Shown here piece by piece: positions 34,012 to 46,759 of a DNA stretch of 64,000 nucleotides. Both the position numbers and the translations under genes were made by a program. A model generated the notes under the pieces. It saw only the letters and a program-made list of their open reading frames with translations, was not told the DNA's origin and made no database searches. Position 1 is the stretch's first letter; each line of letters starts with the position of its first letter. Origin of the DNA: Aurifilum marmelostoma (lineage: Eukaryota; Ascomycota; Sordariomycetes; Diaporthales; Cryphonectriaceae). The stretch covers positions 2,159,001-2,223,000 of the forward strand of contig JAMXSV010000004.1 in NCBI GenBank assembly GCA_027559495.1. Reading direction: 5' to 3'.

Positions 34012-37000
34012 CTTTGGCGCTGCTCTCTTGTCTGTATTCAGGGACGGTAAAATCTGTAGACGGTCGGGCCGCAATGGATTTGGAAGGAGGGCAGCAACAG
34101 AGCTCTGGACAGCGACGGAGTCGTGAACTGGCGTGTTGAACAGACACAAACGGGTCGAGATTGAACAAAAGGCTACCAGGCACTATGTTTAAGCTAGATA
34201 ATGATGAAAGTGCATTCGTGGCGAGATGCAGATCCGGGTCGGGTGCTGACGGGAGTGGTGGTGATCTTTGTACTCGGTATTTGAAGCTAGGGGTCGCTTC
34301 AGCCGCCCGCACCAAAGAGAGAGGCTCAGTGCACTCGTTTGTCGTGTGCGTCTTAACCCCGCCCCCACCAACGCAGCAAAGCAAGGGCGGGCGCCTGCCT
34401 AAGCACAGTATCGTCTGCGGCGTATCGCCGCTCTCTGATTATCTCGACGTCATTGCGGGTGCCAAGCCGCCAAAGACGGCTTGTCCCTTTGTGCCCCAAC
34501 GAGCATGTATGAGCTTCCGAGAAAAAATAATCCTCTGGTCATTACTGAATTTTTTACATCTCAGGGCATGTATCACAGAAAGCAGTGCAATGTCTCAATT
34601 CATTCAGAAGAATAGCTGTAAGTTGTGTATGGAAGACCTGTTCTATTCCAATTATCATTCATTACTCTCTGTTAGTTGACATGGCGATTTTGACAACAGT
34701 TGATGTAAGCAAACAAACTGGAATTGAATTTAATAAACCTCTGAGACATTCTGGCAATCTGGGCTGCAAGCAGCCCGGGATACCATGTAATGTGTTTGTT
34801 ATCTACTTGAACTCTAGAGTACTCTTAACCGATGGTCCTGGTCATGAATTTGAGAGACACAGATGGAGAAACTACTCATGTACAGGTCTTTAGAGCCTTA
34901 GTCTTAGGTAGACATAGGTAGAGAGACATCAAAAGGACCGGGGGAAAAAACAAAGGAAAAGAAAACAAGGTACAATCCACTATCGGACTATGTCCATAAG
35001 ACTCTGTGTGCCTGTTTGGCTCACAACAGGTGTTGTCTATGAAGAAACAGAGTTCAACTACTATTGTCACAGTCCCGAGGTCACACACCAGGTAGGTAGG
35101 CGTGCGCCACAAGAGCTGTGATATATGACAAGACAGGTCCTGACAAAGGCATCTACCTTCTACATAAGACATTACTCGAATGAACTTCCTTTTCAACACA
35201 TGGAATGGCTAACCAAGAAAAAAAGAAAAGAAAAAAAAAAAGGTTCCAGAAAGAATTTATATGCAAGCGCTAGAAGAAGGCCGTCCCATACTACAAGCTA
35301 GAAATGACACAGCTATACTAAATGTAGCTATCTTTTGAAATTAGAAAACACCAACAGAAAAGCTAGGCTGATACTAAAGGATTTTCATACACACAATATT
35401 AAATATATAAGTTCCTACAAAGTAGTTTACTAGCATAGCTAGTATCTTAGGGCGATGTCTAGATTCCCACCTTCTATATGCAAGTTCTACCCGCCCAAAT
35501 ATGTCGTCTTTGCAGAAGGCTAAGGAAAGTACATATTTCCGGAAAGTTAACAATATACTTTTTTCGAGTTTCACCCTGAATCCTTCCTTGAACTTCTTAG
35601 ACTGGTCCACAAGGAGGCTTTTGATCGTTGTCGGAAGTCCAAATCAACGGACTGTGAAATCTATAGCATGTGAGCCTGGAAGGTGATCTTGTCCACCTAA
35701 GGCGAGAGATGCAGTAATTAGTTGCTTGTGAGATCTAAAAACCGATTAATATGCCTTATGAGACTTATCAGTCATTAGTGACCCAGGTGTGGAGCAAAGT
35801 TGTTAGGGATGCCCTTCAGCTGAGGAAAAGTACTACTTGTTCAGCGACACTACAGTATCCTAACAAGTAACATGCCATGGCCAAGTTCAATATAGGTCAT
35901 GTCAGCTGCCAAGCGAACCATGAATAGCTGTCTACTTATTTATATAAAGTAGTGTAGTTACTTCTCGGAGAATCGATAACGAAATAGTGCTAGTGGCTAA
36001 TACTTTTAAGGAAAATTCAGGGTTAGATACTTTAAAGCAAGTAAAAGAAGGTTTTTTTTGGGTGGTTTTTTTTGTATGAGACAGTATTCGATAACAGTCT
36101 AATACTCCAGCACTTTTGGCAGAATCAAGACTGCTGGGTTAACTAGTAATACAATGCGCAATTAGCAGATCATAACGCTTTCAGGCCAGACTTAGAGAGA
36201 GGGTGAAGTAGGGAACAATATTTTGATGGGCTCAATGTCACTTGAACACTGTCTAAAGGCTCATGAAGCCTGATAGCCTTCCAGCCCCAAAACAATTGAA
36301 TAGCCACTTTAGCCGCTGTCCAAAATGCACTGCACTCTTTCCTCTCAGCGTTGTAGCTCTTAGGATTGTGACAGTGTCAGAGCTTGAGCATGCAGCAAAG
36401 TGGTAGTGAGGGGAGCCTTCAATCACCTAGCTGTGCATAGCCAGCTTATCGAGGGGTAGGTGCGTCTTCCTTCCATGAGCCTCTCTTGTCTCTGACTCAT
36501 CTCTAAGTCCGGGCTGGGTTGGAACAGTGCGTTGTGAGGTCTTAGCCTGCAGTCCTTTAAACAAAAGCCATGTCACTACATGCAAACAAAAATGTCACGC
36601 TGCTGAGAGCTGGTCGCATCGAACTCAGTACTGCAGGATGTTCACACATTCCTTCTATTTCCCAACCCCTTACGCCAAAACATCTCAAATATGAGTGAAC
36701 TGGTGAATAGACAGAAGGATGTCACCTAGTATAAATAAGGCCATGCAAGACCACTACATACTCGGGCACCCCAATAATAGCCCACAAATATTACCTTTTC
36801 TTTCCCAGACCACCATTTGGCTCAATCAGGGCAAAGCGACAGCCGGAAGCGGATCTGACCGGAGCCAGGACACATTCATTTCAGTGGAGTGCTCAAGCAT
36901 CAAGGGCCTTTTGTATTAAATATTTCGAATCAGACATCCCCACGTCCGAGCTGACTCGGCTTGCTCGGACATGTCTGTATATGGTCAGGTGTAGCACCGG

Positions 37001-39501
37001 GAGCGCGGCCCGCTCCATTGTTCACCCCCTGATCGTACGATCGATTTTTCCCTTTGAGGCCTCAATTTGCTGCTTGTGAACCATGCCTCTTGATCGGCCT
37101 TGGCAATTGGGCAATATAGGCCAAATCCCCACCGTTCCTCAGAGCCTCATATTTGTGGCACATACCATTCTTTAGGCTATAACCTCTTTTGGCTTTCTCT
37201 ACGAGCTCAGTGGTTCACTGTCTCAAGTTGGTCCGTGGCAATCATCGTTTTAGCAACGTTTAAGAAAGGAAATCAAGGACTCAACAGCAACCCTGAAGAT
37301 CATCTCCGGGGAGCACAATCAATGTTCACGTACCGTAGTCCATCGTCGCACTAGGTAGGACACGAGCTAAGAACCAATGACGCACAGATGAACAGAGGGA
37401 GCTAGAAATTGTAGTCGATTTTGGCTGTGCACCGTGCTCCTGCTTACTGCGTGGCAGGTGGATGGATGACACTGGGAAATGCATGTCATCCTGCGCTGCC
37501 CCTGAACCGCGGTGTTGATCCGGCGTCAACCGAGGAACCATGCCCTTTAATGTCAAAATCCAGGGGTAAGGAAGTGCCACTAGTACTCCCAGTCCCAAAG
37601 AGCTTGTTGATGCTATGATCATCCAGTGTAGAAGCGTCAAAAATAAGAATCTGACTTGAGATAAGTCGGGGTTGGATTTAGTAGATTGCGTGTAGATGCA
37701 TATGATGATAGCTGACCACCATCACCGTGCCTTGCGTACCTACCTAGGTTTGCAGATCATTTTGCATTACTTGGAATTACATGCCTAGATGTCTGAGAGA
37801 AACTGTACCATGTGCTGTAGTGTCTATAGGGCTTTTGTGTCGTGCTAGTCATACCCACTCATGTGGAGTATGCACGAAATTCATCCCTGAAAATCGCGTC
37901 GTCGGCCATAGTAGTAAGGGATAATCAAGGTTAAGTTTGGTGTTAATCTTATTCTCCGAGCCTTATCGATGATTCTTCTCAGAACTAATTCCAATTCCGA
38001 ATGTTCGACCGCCAGCGCAGTGTGTAACAATATCGTCTTTCGAGATGACTGACATTCATTTGCTTATGATACCACTTCTCGAGGACAATATCTGGGAATT
38101 TTCCCACAAACGTCCCAGTCCAGCTCCGGACTGTGCCAGGATCTTTACGCCATAGCCTTCTGCTGTTGGTCAGCAAAATTTGCGACCTTGAAATCCCTCT
38201 CGAGTCATTAGAGGCAACTTGTGAGGGGCTACCTTGATACCTAGACTATCACCGGCCCTCGACCCCTAAATCGAGCATCCCATGCCGAGGCTTGCTCTTC
38301 CTCCACTCCGCCAACTGCTAGTTCTGGGTAGGCAGCCATGCAGCACTGAGGCGCAGGGGGATTTTTTGGGCCCAGACGCCCTATAGAACTCAGACTTGGT
38401 AGCTGAGGCGGCCGCAACCTCACCTAGTACTAACATCTTTGATGTGGGCTCCCCTCGACCGTATGCACAGACAGACAAGTCAGACTGTGAACAATGAACA
38501 GTGTCGTAGGCATGCCTTGTCAAGATTTGTATTGGATACTGTTCAGGCCAGGGCACATTTTCTCAGGCTCACTAATTTCTAGACTGCCCTAGGGTAGTCT
38601 TATCGTAATGCCTCAGAATTTGTTGTATCCAGCTCGTCTCACGGGAAATTACAAACAGGACCACCTCGCCTGCAGCTGAACTCGAGAACATGGAACACGG
38701 CGTTCCGGCTAGGTTCAAGGCTTGTAGACCCTCGCAGCTTGGTTGTTGGACTTTGTGATCACGTCTGCACCCCATCACCCTTCAAATCACCTTAGCCGCC
38801 TGAGCATTGTGGGTCTTTTCAATGGGGAAACCCTTTGAGCCATCCTTAACATGGTTACACCATCAGCACCGGGACCTGACGCTATTCCTGTTCCTCGAGA
38901 TACCACCTGTGGAAGGAAAAGCCTCTGTTGCTAGTCTCAATCGTTGGCCTCATCTGGACCAACAGACAATGTCCGCCAAAAGGACCTCTTTCACGACAAG
39001 ACTCCGCCTGCCTGCATGAAGGCAGGAAATTGCTGCTGCAGTCTGTGTGTGTATCTGTGTGTTTGGGCTTACAATTGGTAGTAGCGTGGTGAGGATGGAA
39101 GAGTCTCGGAATTTCGCCGCTATGGTCCATCACTCTGTCGTGTCGGGACATCAGGAGGCCAGAACCCCGACTATTGACAGGAGAGAGAGGGTCTCACCTT
39201 GGCAGTTAGGCAGGAGTAACTTGGATGGCGAGTAAATATGTATGAAGCATTGTGTCGACTCACCGGCGTCTCTGGCCGTCCTTCCTTTCCTTTCTTCTTC
39301 TTCTCTCCATCCCTCTCTCTCCCGTCTTGTCAAGATACCAAGTGACGGTTGAGCCATCTGGCTTTGCAAAGATCTCTTTGCGTCCTGTCTTTGATCGTAA
39401 GATCACTCACACTCGTTTTTCGTTTGGCTACGGCCAGGTCCACTCATTCTGATTTTTTGAGTGCCCATTGTCTCTTTCTCTAAACCATATATACATACAT
39501 A
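34012..39501. other. Gene-poor, partly AT-rich block, 5.5 kb
   Basis: No gene is supported. From about 34530 to 36170 the sequence is AT-rich with many TA steps and scattered stop codons in all frames, as expected for old repeat DNA altered by repeat-induced point mutation or drift. No terminal repeats or transposase motifs could be recognised. From 36200 to 39400 base use is more even but open frames are short. The last 100-200 bp presumably carry the chitinase promoter and leader. Confidence 0.5.
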
Positions 39502-42500
39502 ATGGGTCCCCACGAGGCTTTCCTTGTGGTTGCGGCTGCCACAGTGCCAGCTCTGGCATCAGTATCATCATCCTCATCACCTGCGAGCTCCGTCAACGTC
39601 TACTTTGGGCAGAACGGCGAGGCCAACCTGGCCGACGTGTGTGCGGACTCCACCTTCGAATACATCACTCTGGGCTTCGTGAACACCTCACCCGAGAACG
39701 GTGGTGAAACTGGCTACCCTGGTGACAATTTTGCCTCCCATTGCTGGGCGGGATACTACACCAAGGACGGCTATGTGTCTGAGCTCTTGGATGACTGCCC
39801 ATACCTTGTCCCCGGAATCGAGACCTGTCAGCAAACATACAACAAGAAGGTATTGCTCTCGGTCGGCGGTTACACTACCACTGGGAGCTACAGTATCTCG
39901 AGCTACGACAACGGTGTTGAGTTTGCAAACTTCCTCTGGAACTCCTTTGGTCCCTACGACGCCTCGCTGGTGGACCAGCCTCGGCCCTTTGACAATGGAG
40001 ATAGTCACATCGCGGTCGATGGATATGATTTTGATATCGAGTGGGAAGGTTCGTCAAGTCTCTCTTTATGATTCTTCCCTTCGCTCGTTGACCGAGGACA
40101 TCAGTCATCGCAGGGGGATGAAACAATTGCTAACCTATGTTTCTTCTAGCCGGCGATGCTGGTTACCAGGGAATGATCGAGACTCTCCGGTCCAACATTG
40201 AGGCGTCTGGGCGAGACGACATCATCACTGGCGCTCCCCAGTGCCCACTCGACGAGACCAACCAGATGTACTACCTCCTTCAGAATGTCAAGTTCGATCG
40301 CCTCTGGATCCAGTTCTACAACAACCCCGAGTGCAACATGGTCAACACTGACGGCAGCCTGAACGCTGGCTTCAACTACGCAGACTGGGAGCACTTCCTG
40401 TCTCAGACACCCAGCGCTGACGCAGTCCTCTATGTCGGTCTGCCTGGCAGCTCCGACGCCGCGGTCAACGGCTACGTAGATGCTACCACCGCCAGCCAGG
40501 CTCTCTGCTCCATCCAGAGCTCTGAAGATCTTACCATGTTTGGTGGCCTCATGCTCTGGGACCAGACCTTTGCCTCTGCCAACGTCGACGAGAACAACGT
40601 GTCCTATATCGAGCTCCTCTATGAGGCCCTGAGAACCGAATGCGGTGCTCTGCCAAGCTCTGGTTCCTCCTCGTCGTCTTCCTCCGCCGCCGACGCCGCC
40701 GCAAGCACCGTGGCGTCCAGTTCCTCCTCGACATTGCCATCAGCCTCTTCCTCAGCGGCCACGTCGACAAGCCTCCCCACTACTATTTCGGTGCCACCAT
40801 ACACAGGCTCCAAGCCCACTTCCAGAGTAACTGGTCACCCCCACCCTCACCCCGTCTCCCACCCTCACTCCCGCCCAGTTTCGCACCCGCATTCTCACCC
40901 AGTCTCGCACCCTCACTCCGTGTCGCACCCGCACTCAGTGTCGCACCCGCACTCCCACCCAGTCTCGCACCCTCATTCCCGCCCAGTCTCGCACCCTCAC
41001 TCTCAGCCAGCCGAGCACCCTCATTCGCACCCTCATTCGCACCCGGCTTCGATGCCTACACATGAGCCTGCGCCAAGCATGACGGGACACCCGCACTCGC
41101 ACCCGCACTCAGTCTCCAACTTCCCGGGCGCCGGGTCCACTCACACCTTGCTGGTCGGCCCCAGCGGACCCAGTGGTGGTTCTCAGGTGACTTCTCTTCC
41201 TACGCGGCCAGAGACTTCTCCCAGCACCGGCCCCGCCGGTGACGATGACGATGATAGCTGCGAGACCGAGACTCCTTCGCCTTCTGACGTGCCTCTGCCT
41301 ACCTCTAGCACGGGTTCCTCCCCAAGTGGTGATGATGACGACGGTGAGAGCTGTGAGACAGAGACTCCCTCGGCTACTGGCCTCTTCCCCTCCGGGTCAA
41401 ACCCAGCCACTTCCATCACGGGCTCCATCACAGTCTCTCCAGCCGTGACATCAGCTCCAGCCCACGACGTCACCAGCACCATCTGGTCCACAACAGTCCT
41501 CACCATCACCTCCTGCGCGCCCAGCGTCACTGACTGCCCCGCGGGAACGCACCTGTCGACTTCCAGCTGGCCCGTGTCCACGACTGTGTTCCCCGCCGGT
41601 GGCTCCTCTCACACCGAGCAGCAGCAGTGGACAACAAGCACGGTCTACAGCACCTCGACGTACACCATCACATCGTGCGCTGCAACTGTCACGGACTGCC
41701 CTGCCCGCATCGGATCTGTGACGACGGTCGTCATCCCAGTCTCGACGACCGTTTGCCCTGTCACTGAAGAAGGCTCGACAGCTACTGAGGCTTCGTCGCC
41801 GGTTCAGACTGACACCAAGATTACTACGAACAGCGGTAGTGGCCACAGCAGCTCAGGATGGGGCTCTGGTAATGCCAATGGCGGCCAGGGTTCTTCTTCT
41901 GAGACTGGCACCACGGGGTCGACAACTAGTAGCAGCAGCAGCAACAACAACAACAACAACAATGCCAAGGGCGGCTCGGGATCACCTGACAATGGTTCCA
42001 CCAACTCAGGCTCGACTGGTGGCAGCAGCAGCAGCGGCAGCAGCAGCAACAACAACAACAACGGTAACTCAGGCTCGAGCGGCGATGAAACCAATAACGG
42101 CTCAGGCTACAGCCCGTCACAGGAAGGTTCTGGCTCGAGCCCCAGCACCAGCGGCGAGCAGGGCGGCAAGGACTCTGCCTCCGCAACCACCACTGCCACT
42201 GCGACCAGCACAAAGAATGTCTTCAGCACCGTCACCGTCGCCGTTCCTACCACCAGCAGCAGCAGCAGCGCTGAGGAATCCTCCGCGCCAGTGGCGGCGA
42301 ACAATGGCGGTTCAGGCTCGGGTTACGGAGCAGGTCACACGTACAGTAACGGTACTGTAACGGGCACGTACAGCCTGGCCAAGGTTGGACCGACGAGCAC
42401 GTCGTCTGTCAGCAGCCCGATCGTGACTGGTGCCGCGGGAGCGAATGTTGCGGGCGCTGGAATGGCGGTCATTGTGGGCGCTGTTGCCTTGCTTCTGTGA
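39502..42500 (+). CDS. GPI-anchored class III GH18 chitinase with His-rich linker
   Basis: Hydrolyses chitin, probably in the wall during growth or autolysis. Exons 39502-40048 and 40150-42500 (intron 101 nt) encode 965 aa. A signal peptide (about 1-20) precedes a GH18 domain (about 30-320) with VNVYFGQNGEA and KVLLSVGGYT. The catalytic DGYDFDIE is at 173-180, E180 being the acid/base. The intron lies three codons after it. Next come a Ser-rich linker, a long HPHS/HPVS repeat, acidic DDDD stretches, and two copies of a module ending in TITSCAxxVTDCPA with a following VSTTVxP. These modules resemble Aspergillus ChiA-type and yeast wall proteins. Ser/Asn/Gly-rich sequence and a hydrophobic end (GMAVIVGAVALLL) complete a GPI-type tail. 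Confidence 0.92.
40832..41118 (+). repeat. HPHS/HPVS-coding tandem repeat in chitinase
   Basis: Repeated CACCCxCACTC-type units encode alternating His-Pro, His-Ser and Pro-Val-Ser steps over about 75 codons, with a second short block near 41085-41118. The repeat is visible in DNA and protein, so slippage or unequal crossing-over can change its length. Confidence 0.9.
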
Positions 42501-45360
42501 TTCTAGAAGAAAAAGAAGAAAGGGGGGGGGGGGGGGGGTGGGGGTCACCAATATGATGAGTGTCTAGTTCTGTGAAAACACGGTAGATGATATATATTCT
42601 TATTTAATGAGCAATCTGTGGATGACCCCAGCCGTACCATGGCCTCTGTTCGTTGCCACTGACTGCAAGTATCTGGACTGTGTTGAAGCTGAGGAGTGCA
42701 TTGAAAAGATAGAAGGAGGGACAAACAAGAAAGAGGGAGCTTGCTCAGTTGGCACCTGCCTGCTGTCCACTGGGGTGACTGTACCAGCCAGTGACCCACT
42801 GGTAGCAGTGACTCAGGACAAACAGGTACGTACCTCCTGTCAGCAAACATGTACCTATGTACCTCTTACCACTAGTCCTGATATGGTGATTCTGCCAGGC
42901 GGCGAAGGGCAAGCGCACATGGTCCGTGCACCTGTGCCCCCCAATATATAATCCTGCCTTCCCACCGCTGCAGCTATGCTGCTCCCCTTCTCTTCTTCCC
43001 TCTTCATCCTGGTGCACGGGCTTTACGCAATTCAGTGAAGGTTCGCCTGAGAATGCGTTTTTGCTAGTTGAAAACTATACTATGACCACTCCTAGCTGGC
43101 TTCGGCCGGCTAGGGAATTTTTGGAACCCTCATTCTTGATTGAGATTTTCATTTATGCTTTCATTATCATCGGTGCCTGGTGCGCTGAGATGAGGAAGGA
43201 AGACAGAAGCTCAGTAATCCCCTGGTCATCAAGCAATGAATGACCACCATGACCACGACATGGAACCAGGCAGCGTCCAGCCTGACATCAGGATTTGAAC
43301 TCTGTGTGCATTGATTTTCTCAATACTCTTCAAGCATAGCTGCTGTGCAAGCTGTGGTGTTTTCACGCTCGCGTTTCAGCACAAAATCTCTGCACGTTCA
43401 ATCTCTGCTGGGGCAGCTGAGCTGCCCCACAAGCTCAAACCTGTCCAGCTGCCCAGCTGCCGAGAACAACTCTCAATGAGGCACCAACAAGCTCTTGAGC
43501 TCCAGCTCAAAAAATTCATTTCTTTTCTACAAAGTATTGCATGTAATCCACGCACAAGAGGGCGTCCTACATGATCCGTCTCCCCGCTCTTCATCTGCTG
43601 ATGATGATGCTGCTGCAGGGAGACGCGTCCATGCGTTGAATCGAGGAGATTGATGGCCTTCAACCTCGCCCTCGCAACACGGCCAACCTTTTTACCTTCT
43701 GGGTCTGCGGCAGTGCATTCACTTTACTGCTCTGACATGCTCACCTGCAGCAAGCACACAGACATACACAGCCTGCAGTCCTCTGTTTTGGCTGTCGAGC
43801 TCGGCGCTAGTCATATGCAACCCCTGCCTAGCTACGAATATCTCCAGCCGCTGCCGCCAGCGCACGCGCGTGACAATGAGCGGTCGTAATTGCAACCTAT
43901 TTGTTCTGCACTGCCATCTGCACCTGGACTCCTCTCTTTACACGCATTTTTTCATTTTTCTTTCGTCCTCGGCTGTAGGTCAGCGTTGTCCCACTGCACA
44001 CAAGACCATGTCGGCCCTCCAGGCTTTCGTCGTCCCGCTGGTGCCAGTAGCTCGCCGCTTTGATGATCGAGTCCGCTCACTGCTGGGTATGCTGGCCACG
44101 CTAGCTCGGTTCAAGGCGAGCTGCCGTGCTATATTATATCTTGACTTTTCCCCATCATCAGGCCTCAACCAATATCTAACCAAGATGCTAAATAGTTTTT
44201 AGACTTGGCCGATTCTACGTCCATCCATGTCAAGTGGCTCTATTGGAACGAGGGGTCCTACGTTCATGACCAAGGCCTCGCAAGCAGGCGCAAGCTTTCT
44301 GCTTCCTTGGTGCTCCATCGGGAATGCGACCGAATCTGTCGGCATGAATCGAAAACAGGTGACGGCCAAGGCCGAGGCGCGTGGAGGAGTCCAAGAGAAA
44401 GCATGGCAAGAGAAAAAAGACCCAGACGAAGAAGGATCAGGCCGACGCCGAGAACTCAACTGACACTTCTGAAGCCATGACCACGACAGCCACCGGTCAC
44501 TCCGCCTTATCTACCTATCCACTCTAGTGAGACTCCAAAAACTATTCTTCCGGCACCAGCCAGGACCACAAAGAAGTCGTCGCCGTCACATCTACTACCA
44601 GCAAGAGCGAGGCTGCCTAGAAGGTGGATTGGATTGCCTTGATACATACCGCTAAGACTGTCGGCATCTAGGGCACCCAGAATGGTGGCGGTATGGATGT
44701 CATGGTCTAATACAAGAATTATAGGAGCATTACCTTCTGATACCTTCAGTCTCACATCCATGGTGCCTCCTAAAGGTGTCTACTCTCTATTCCCATACTG
44801 TTCAGGTCTCTATGGCTATCTTGAAGATCTCGAGTCTGCCGTTTCTGTTCAAAAGGACCTAGATGAGACCAAAAGTGGGAAGAGAAATGGCCGTGGTTCT
44901 CTTGCGCACTAATTTGTTGTGTGAGACATGGCAGTAATGGAATGTACTAGTTCAAGGGAGTTGGTACTCATTTGCACACGCACACACACAACACTGCATC
45001 TCGACAACACTGATGATTACTGCTACCAAGAATAACGGTTATTGATCTCTTGGCCAACAGCCCGCCTCTGAGCCTGGGACCCCTTGGCGACAGAGCGTGA
45101 GAGCATATGTGTTTTCTTTGGTTGCGGGCTGGCGCAGAATAATGAGACGAGTCCTTCCCTGTCAATCTCATTTGCATGTATGCGCTGGGAACTCGGGAAG
45201 TTCATGGACTTTCAGCCCAAAAAGTGAGACGCCGGTGCAAGGGAGGCACGCAAACGGTACATACCAGCCACAGAAATTGCACCCCCTCGGCAATCCAAGC
45301 TATAATTAAGTCGCCGTTTCTCCAAGGGCAGGCCAGCCATTCCCATATGTGATTTTCGAG
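42501..45360. other. Intergenic region, 2.9 kb, with possible decayed coding remnant
   Basis: A 17-base G run (42522-42538) begins 22 nt after the chitinase stop. No intact gene is supported. The segment 44402-44740 has coding-like codon use interrupted by stop codons and is listed separately. A short CA run lies at about 44975-44990. Confidence 0.5.
44402..44740 (+). pseudogene. Decayed coding remnant with in-frame stops
   Basis: One plus-strand frame reads through protein-like, C-ending codons. It starts as HGKRKKTQTKKDQADAENS, continues with Thr/Ser-rich and Lys-rich text, and is interrupted by TAG TGA near 44525-44530, TAG at about 44618 and 44669 and TAA at about 44708. Several stops could derive from CAG or CAA by C-to-T change. 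The family is not recognised, and the stretch could also be chance. No product is predicted. Confidence 0.25.
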
Positions 45361-46515
45361 ATGTACCAATCAACACAATCTTCCCTCTGGCTGGATCGCT
45401 GTAAATCATCCATCCTCTCGGAGAACATTATGCTACGCAAAAGCTGGTTCGGAAATGCCAACCATACTCGCCAAACCTTTACCTTGGGGTTCCTGACGAC
45501 GGCGATCGTTTTATGGATTTGGAATTACAGAATCACGCTCTCATTACTTTTAAACGGGCCTGCCCCGTCGTCACCTGAGGTCTTTCCCTTGCGAGGAGCA
45601 GCGGCTGGTGTCCCCAGGCTCAACACAACATGGCATGCGCAGATGGCACTGGAGATGGCGAGCGATAGGACGAACCTCACGGCCGTCGAGACACCCCACG
45701 GCCCTTTGAACAGAAAACGCGTTGCCCTTCTTATGGAGAACAGGCCGCTGCCGTACCTAATCCCCCTCCTGCTCCACTTCATCGCTGTCGTGCCTCCAGA
45801 GTGGTCCTTCCGCTTCATGGGCTCCGAGGAGTCAGTTGCCATGATGGGGGCCAACCCGACCATACAGCGGTACATGCAGAACAAGAAGCTCTTTGTCGAC
45901 CTCATCCCGTACGAGGTCGTTCCGGCCATCAACGACTACAATAGCGTGAACCACCTCCTGACCCGCCCCTGGCTGTACGAGGAGTGGCTGTGGCCCGCCG
46001 AGTGGCTCTTCCTCTTCCAGGACGACAGCATGATCTGCTCGGCCTCCAAGAAGACACTCAACGACTTTGTCGACGAGGACTGGTCGTTCCTAGGCGTCTC
46101 GGTTCAGAGCACCTCCCGCCCCCACGCCATGGGCGGCGGCTTCTCGCTGCGCAAAGTAGAGCACCTCGTCCAGCTGCTGCGCACGTACCCGATGGAGCAG
46201 TGGGCGCTCGACGGGAACCACGCGTCCGAGGATTACTACTTCTCCATGGCGCTGTTCGACAAGCCCTGGGCAAAGCAGCCCATCGGGGAGCAGGCCATCA
46301 AGTTCGGGGTGGTTATCGATTTCCACTCGGACCCGGAGGAGATGCCGCTTGGATTCCATCCGTACTCGTCGGACGGCATGTTTCGGGGCGAGAGGGGCCA
46401 GGAGAACCAGCAGAGGGCGTATGCCTACTGTCCGGAGCTGGCGATTATTTCGGTCGGGCGGTGGGACTGTGAATGTCATCCGAATGGTGCGAGGCCCGGT
46501 GGGCTAGGAGGTTGA
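45361..46515 (+). CDS. DUF5672-like type II membrane protein, glycosyltransferase-like
   Basis: Single exon; the ATG at 45361 gives 384 aa, and an internal ATG at 45430 (361 aa) is an alternative. A short cytosolic end precedes one membrane segment (about 42-62: TLGFLTTAIVLWIW) and a lumenal domain, the layout of a Golgi enzyme. The catalytic-like region begins RKRVALLMENRPLPYLIPLLLHF. It then contains WLFLFQDDSMICS, an Asp-Asp pair as in GT-A metal sites, followed by WSFLGVSV, GGGFSLRK and DEDW. This pattern fits DUF5672 as I know it (FIGAPW, GNGGFSLR). Sugar donor and acceptor are unknown. Convergent with the pirin gene, 244 bp away. Confidence 0.75.
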   Translation: MYQSTQSSLWLDRCKSSILSENIMLRKSWFGNANHTRQTFTLGFLTTAIVLWIWNYRITLSLLLNGPAPSSPEVFPLRGAAAGVPRLNTTWHAQMALEMASDRTNLTAVETPHGPLNRKRVALLMENRPLPYLIPLLLHFIAVVPPEWSFRFMGSEESVAMMGANPTIQRYMQNKKLFVDLIPYEVVPAINDYNSVNHLLTRPWLYEEWLWPAEWLFLFQDDSMICSASKKTLNDFVDEDWSFLGVSVQSTSRPHAMGGGFSLRKVEHLVQLLRTYPMEQWALDGNHASEDYYFSMALFDKPWAKQPIGEQAIKFGVVIDFHSDPEEMPLGFHPYSSDGMFRGERGQENQQRAYAYCPELAIISVGRWDCECHPNGARPGGLGG

Positions 46516-46759
46516 AGTTATCATGAGGCGGGTTTTGTCGTTGAAGCTGTTCTATGGGCCTTCTTCAGTCTAGATTCATTGTCATTTCGTGTCTCTTTCT
46601 TGTCGTGAGCACCCCACATTTAGATCTTGTTATTCGTGGAGGGATCCTTCTCGTGTCTACTTTTGCATGATTAGATAGTACGTATGAACTTCTTCTCAGC
46701 TGCTCAATGGTGCTGATGTTTGGGTCAAAAATTGGTTATTTCTTGCTCTCTTTATACTA

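Noticed and set aside
41804..42094. Antisense Leu/Pro-rich frame in the chitinase
   Set aside because: Reverse complement of the Ser/Asn/Gly repeat region.
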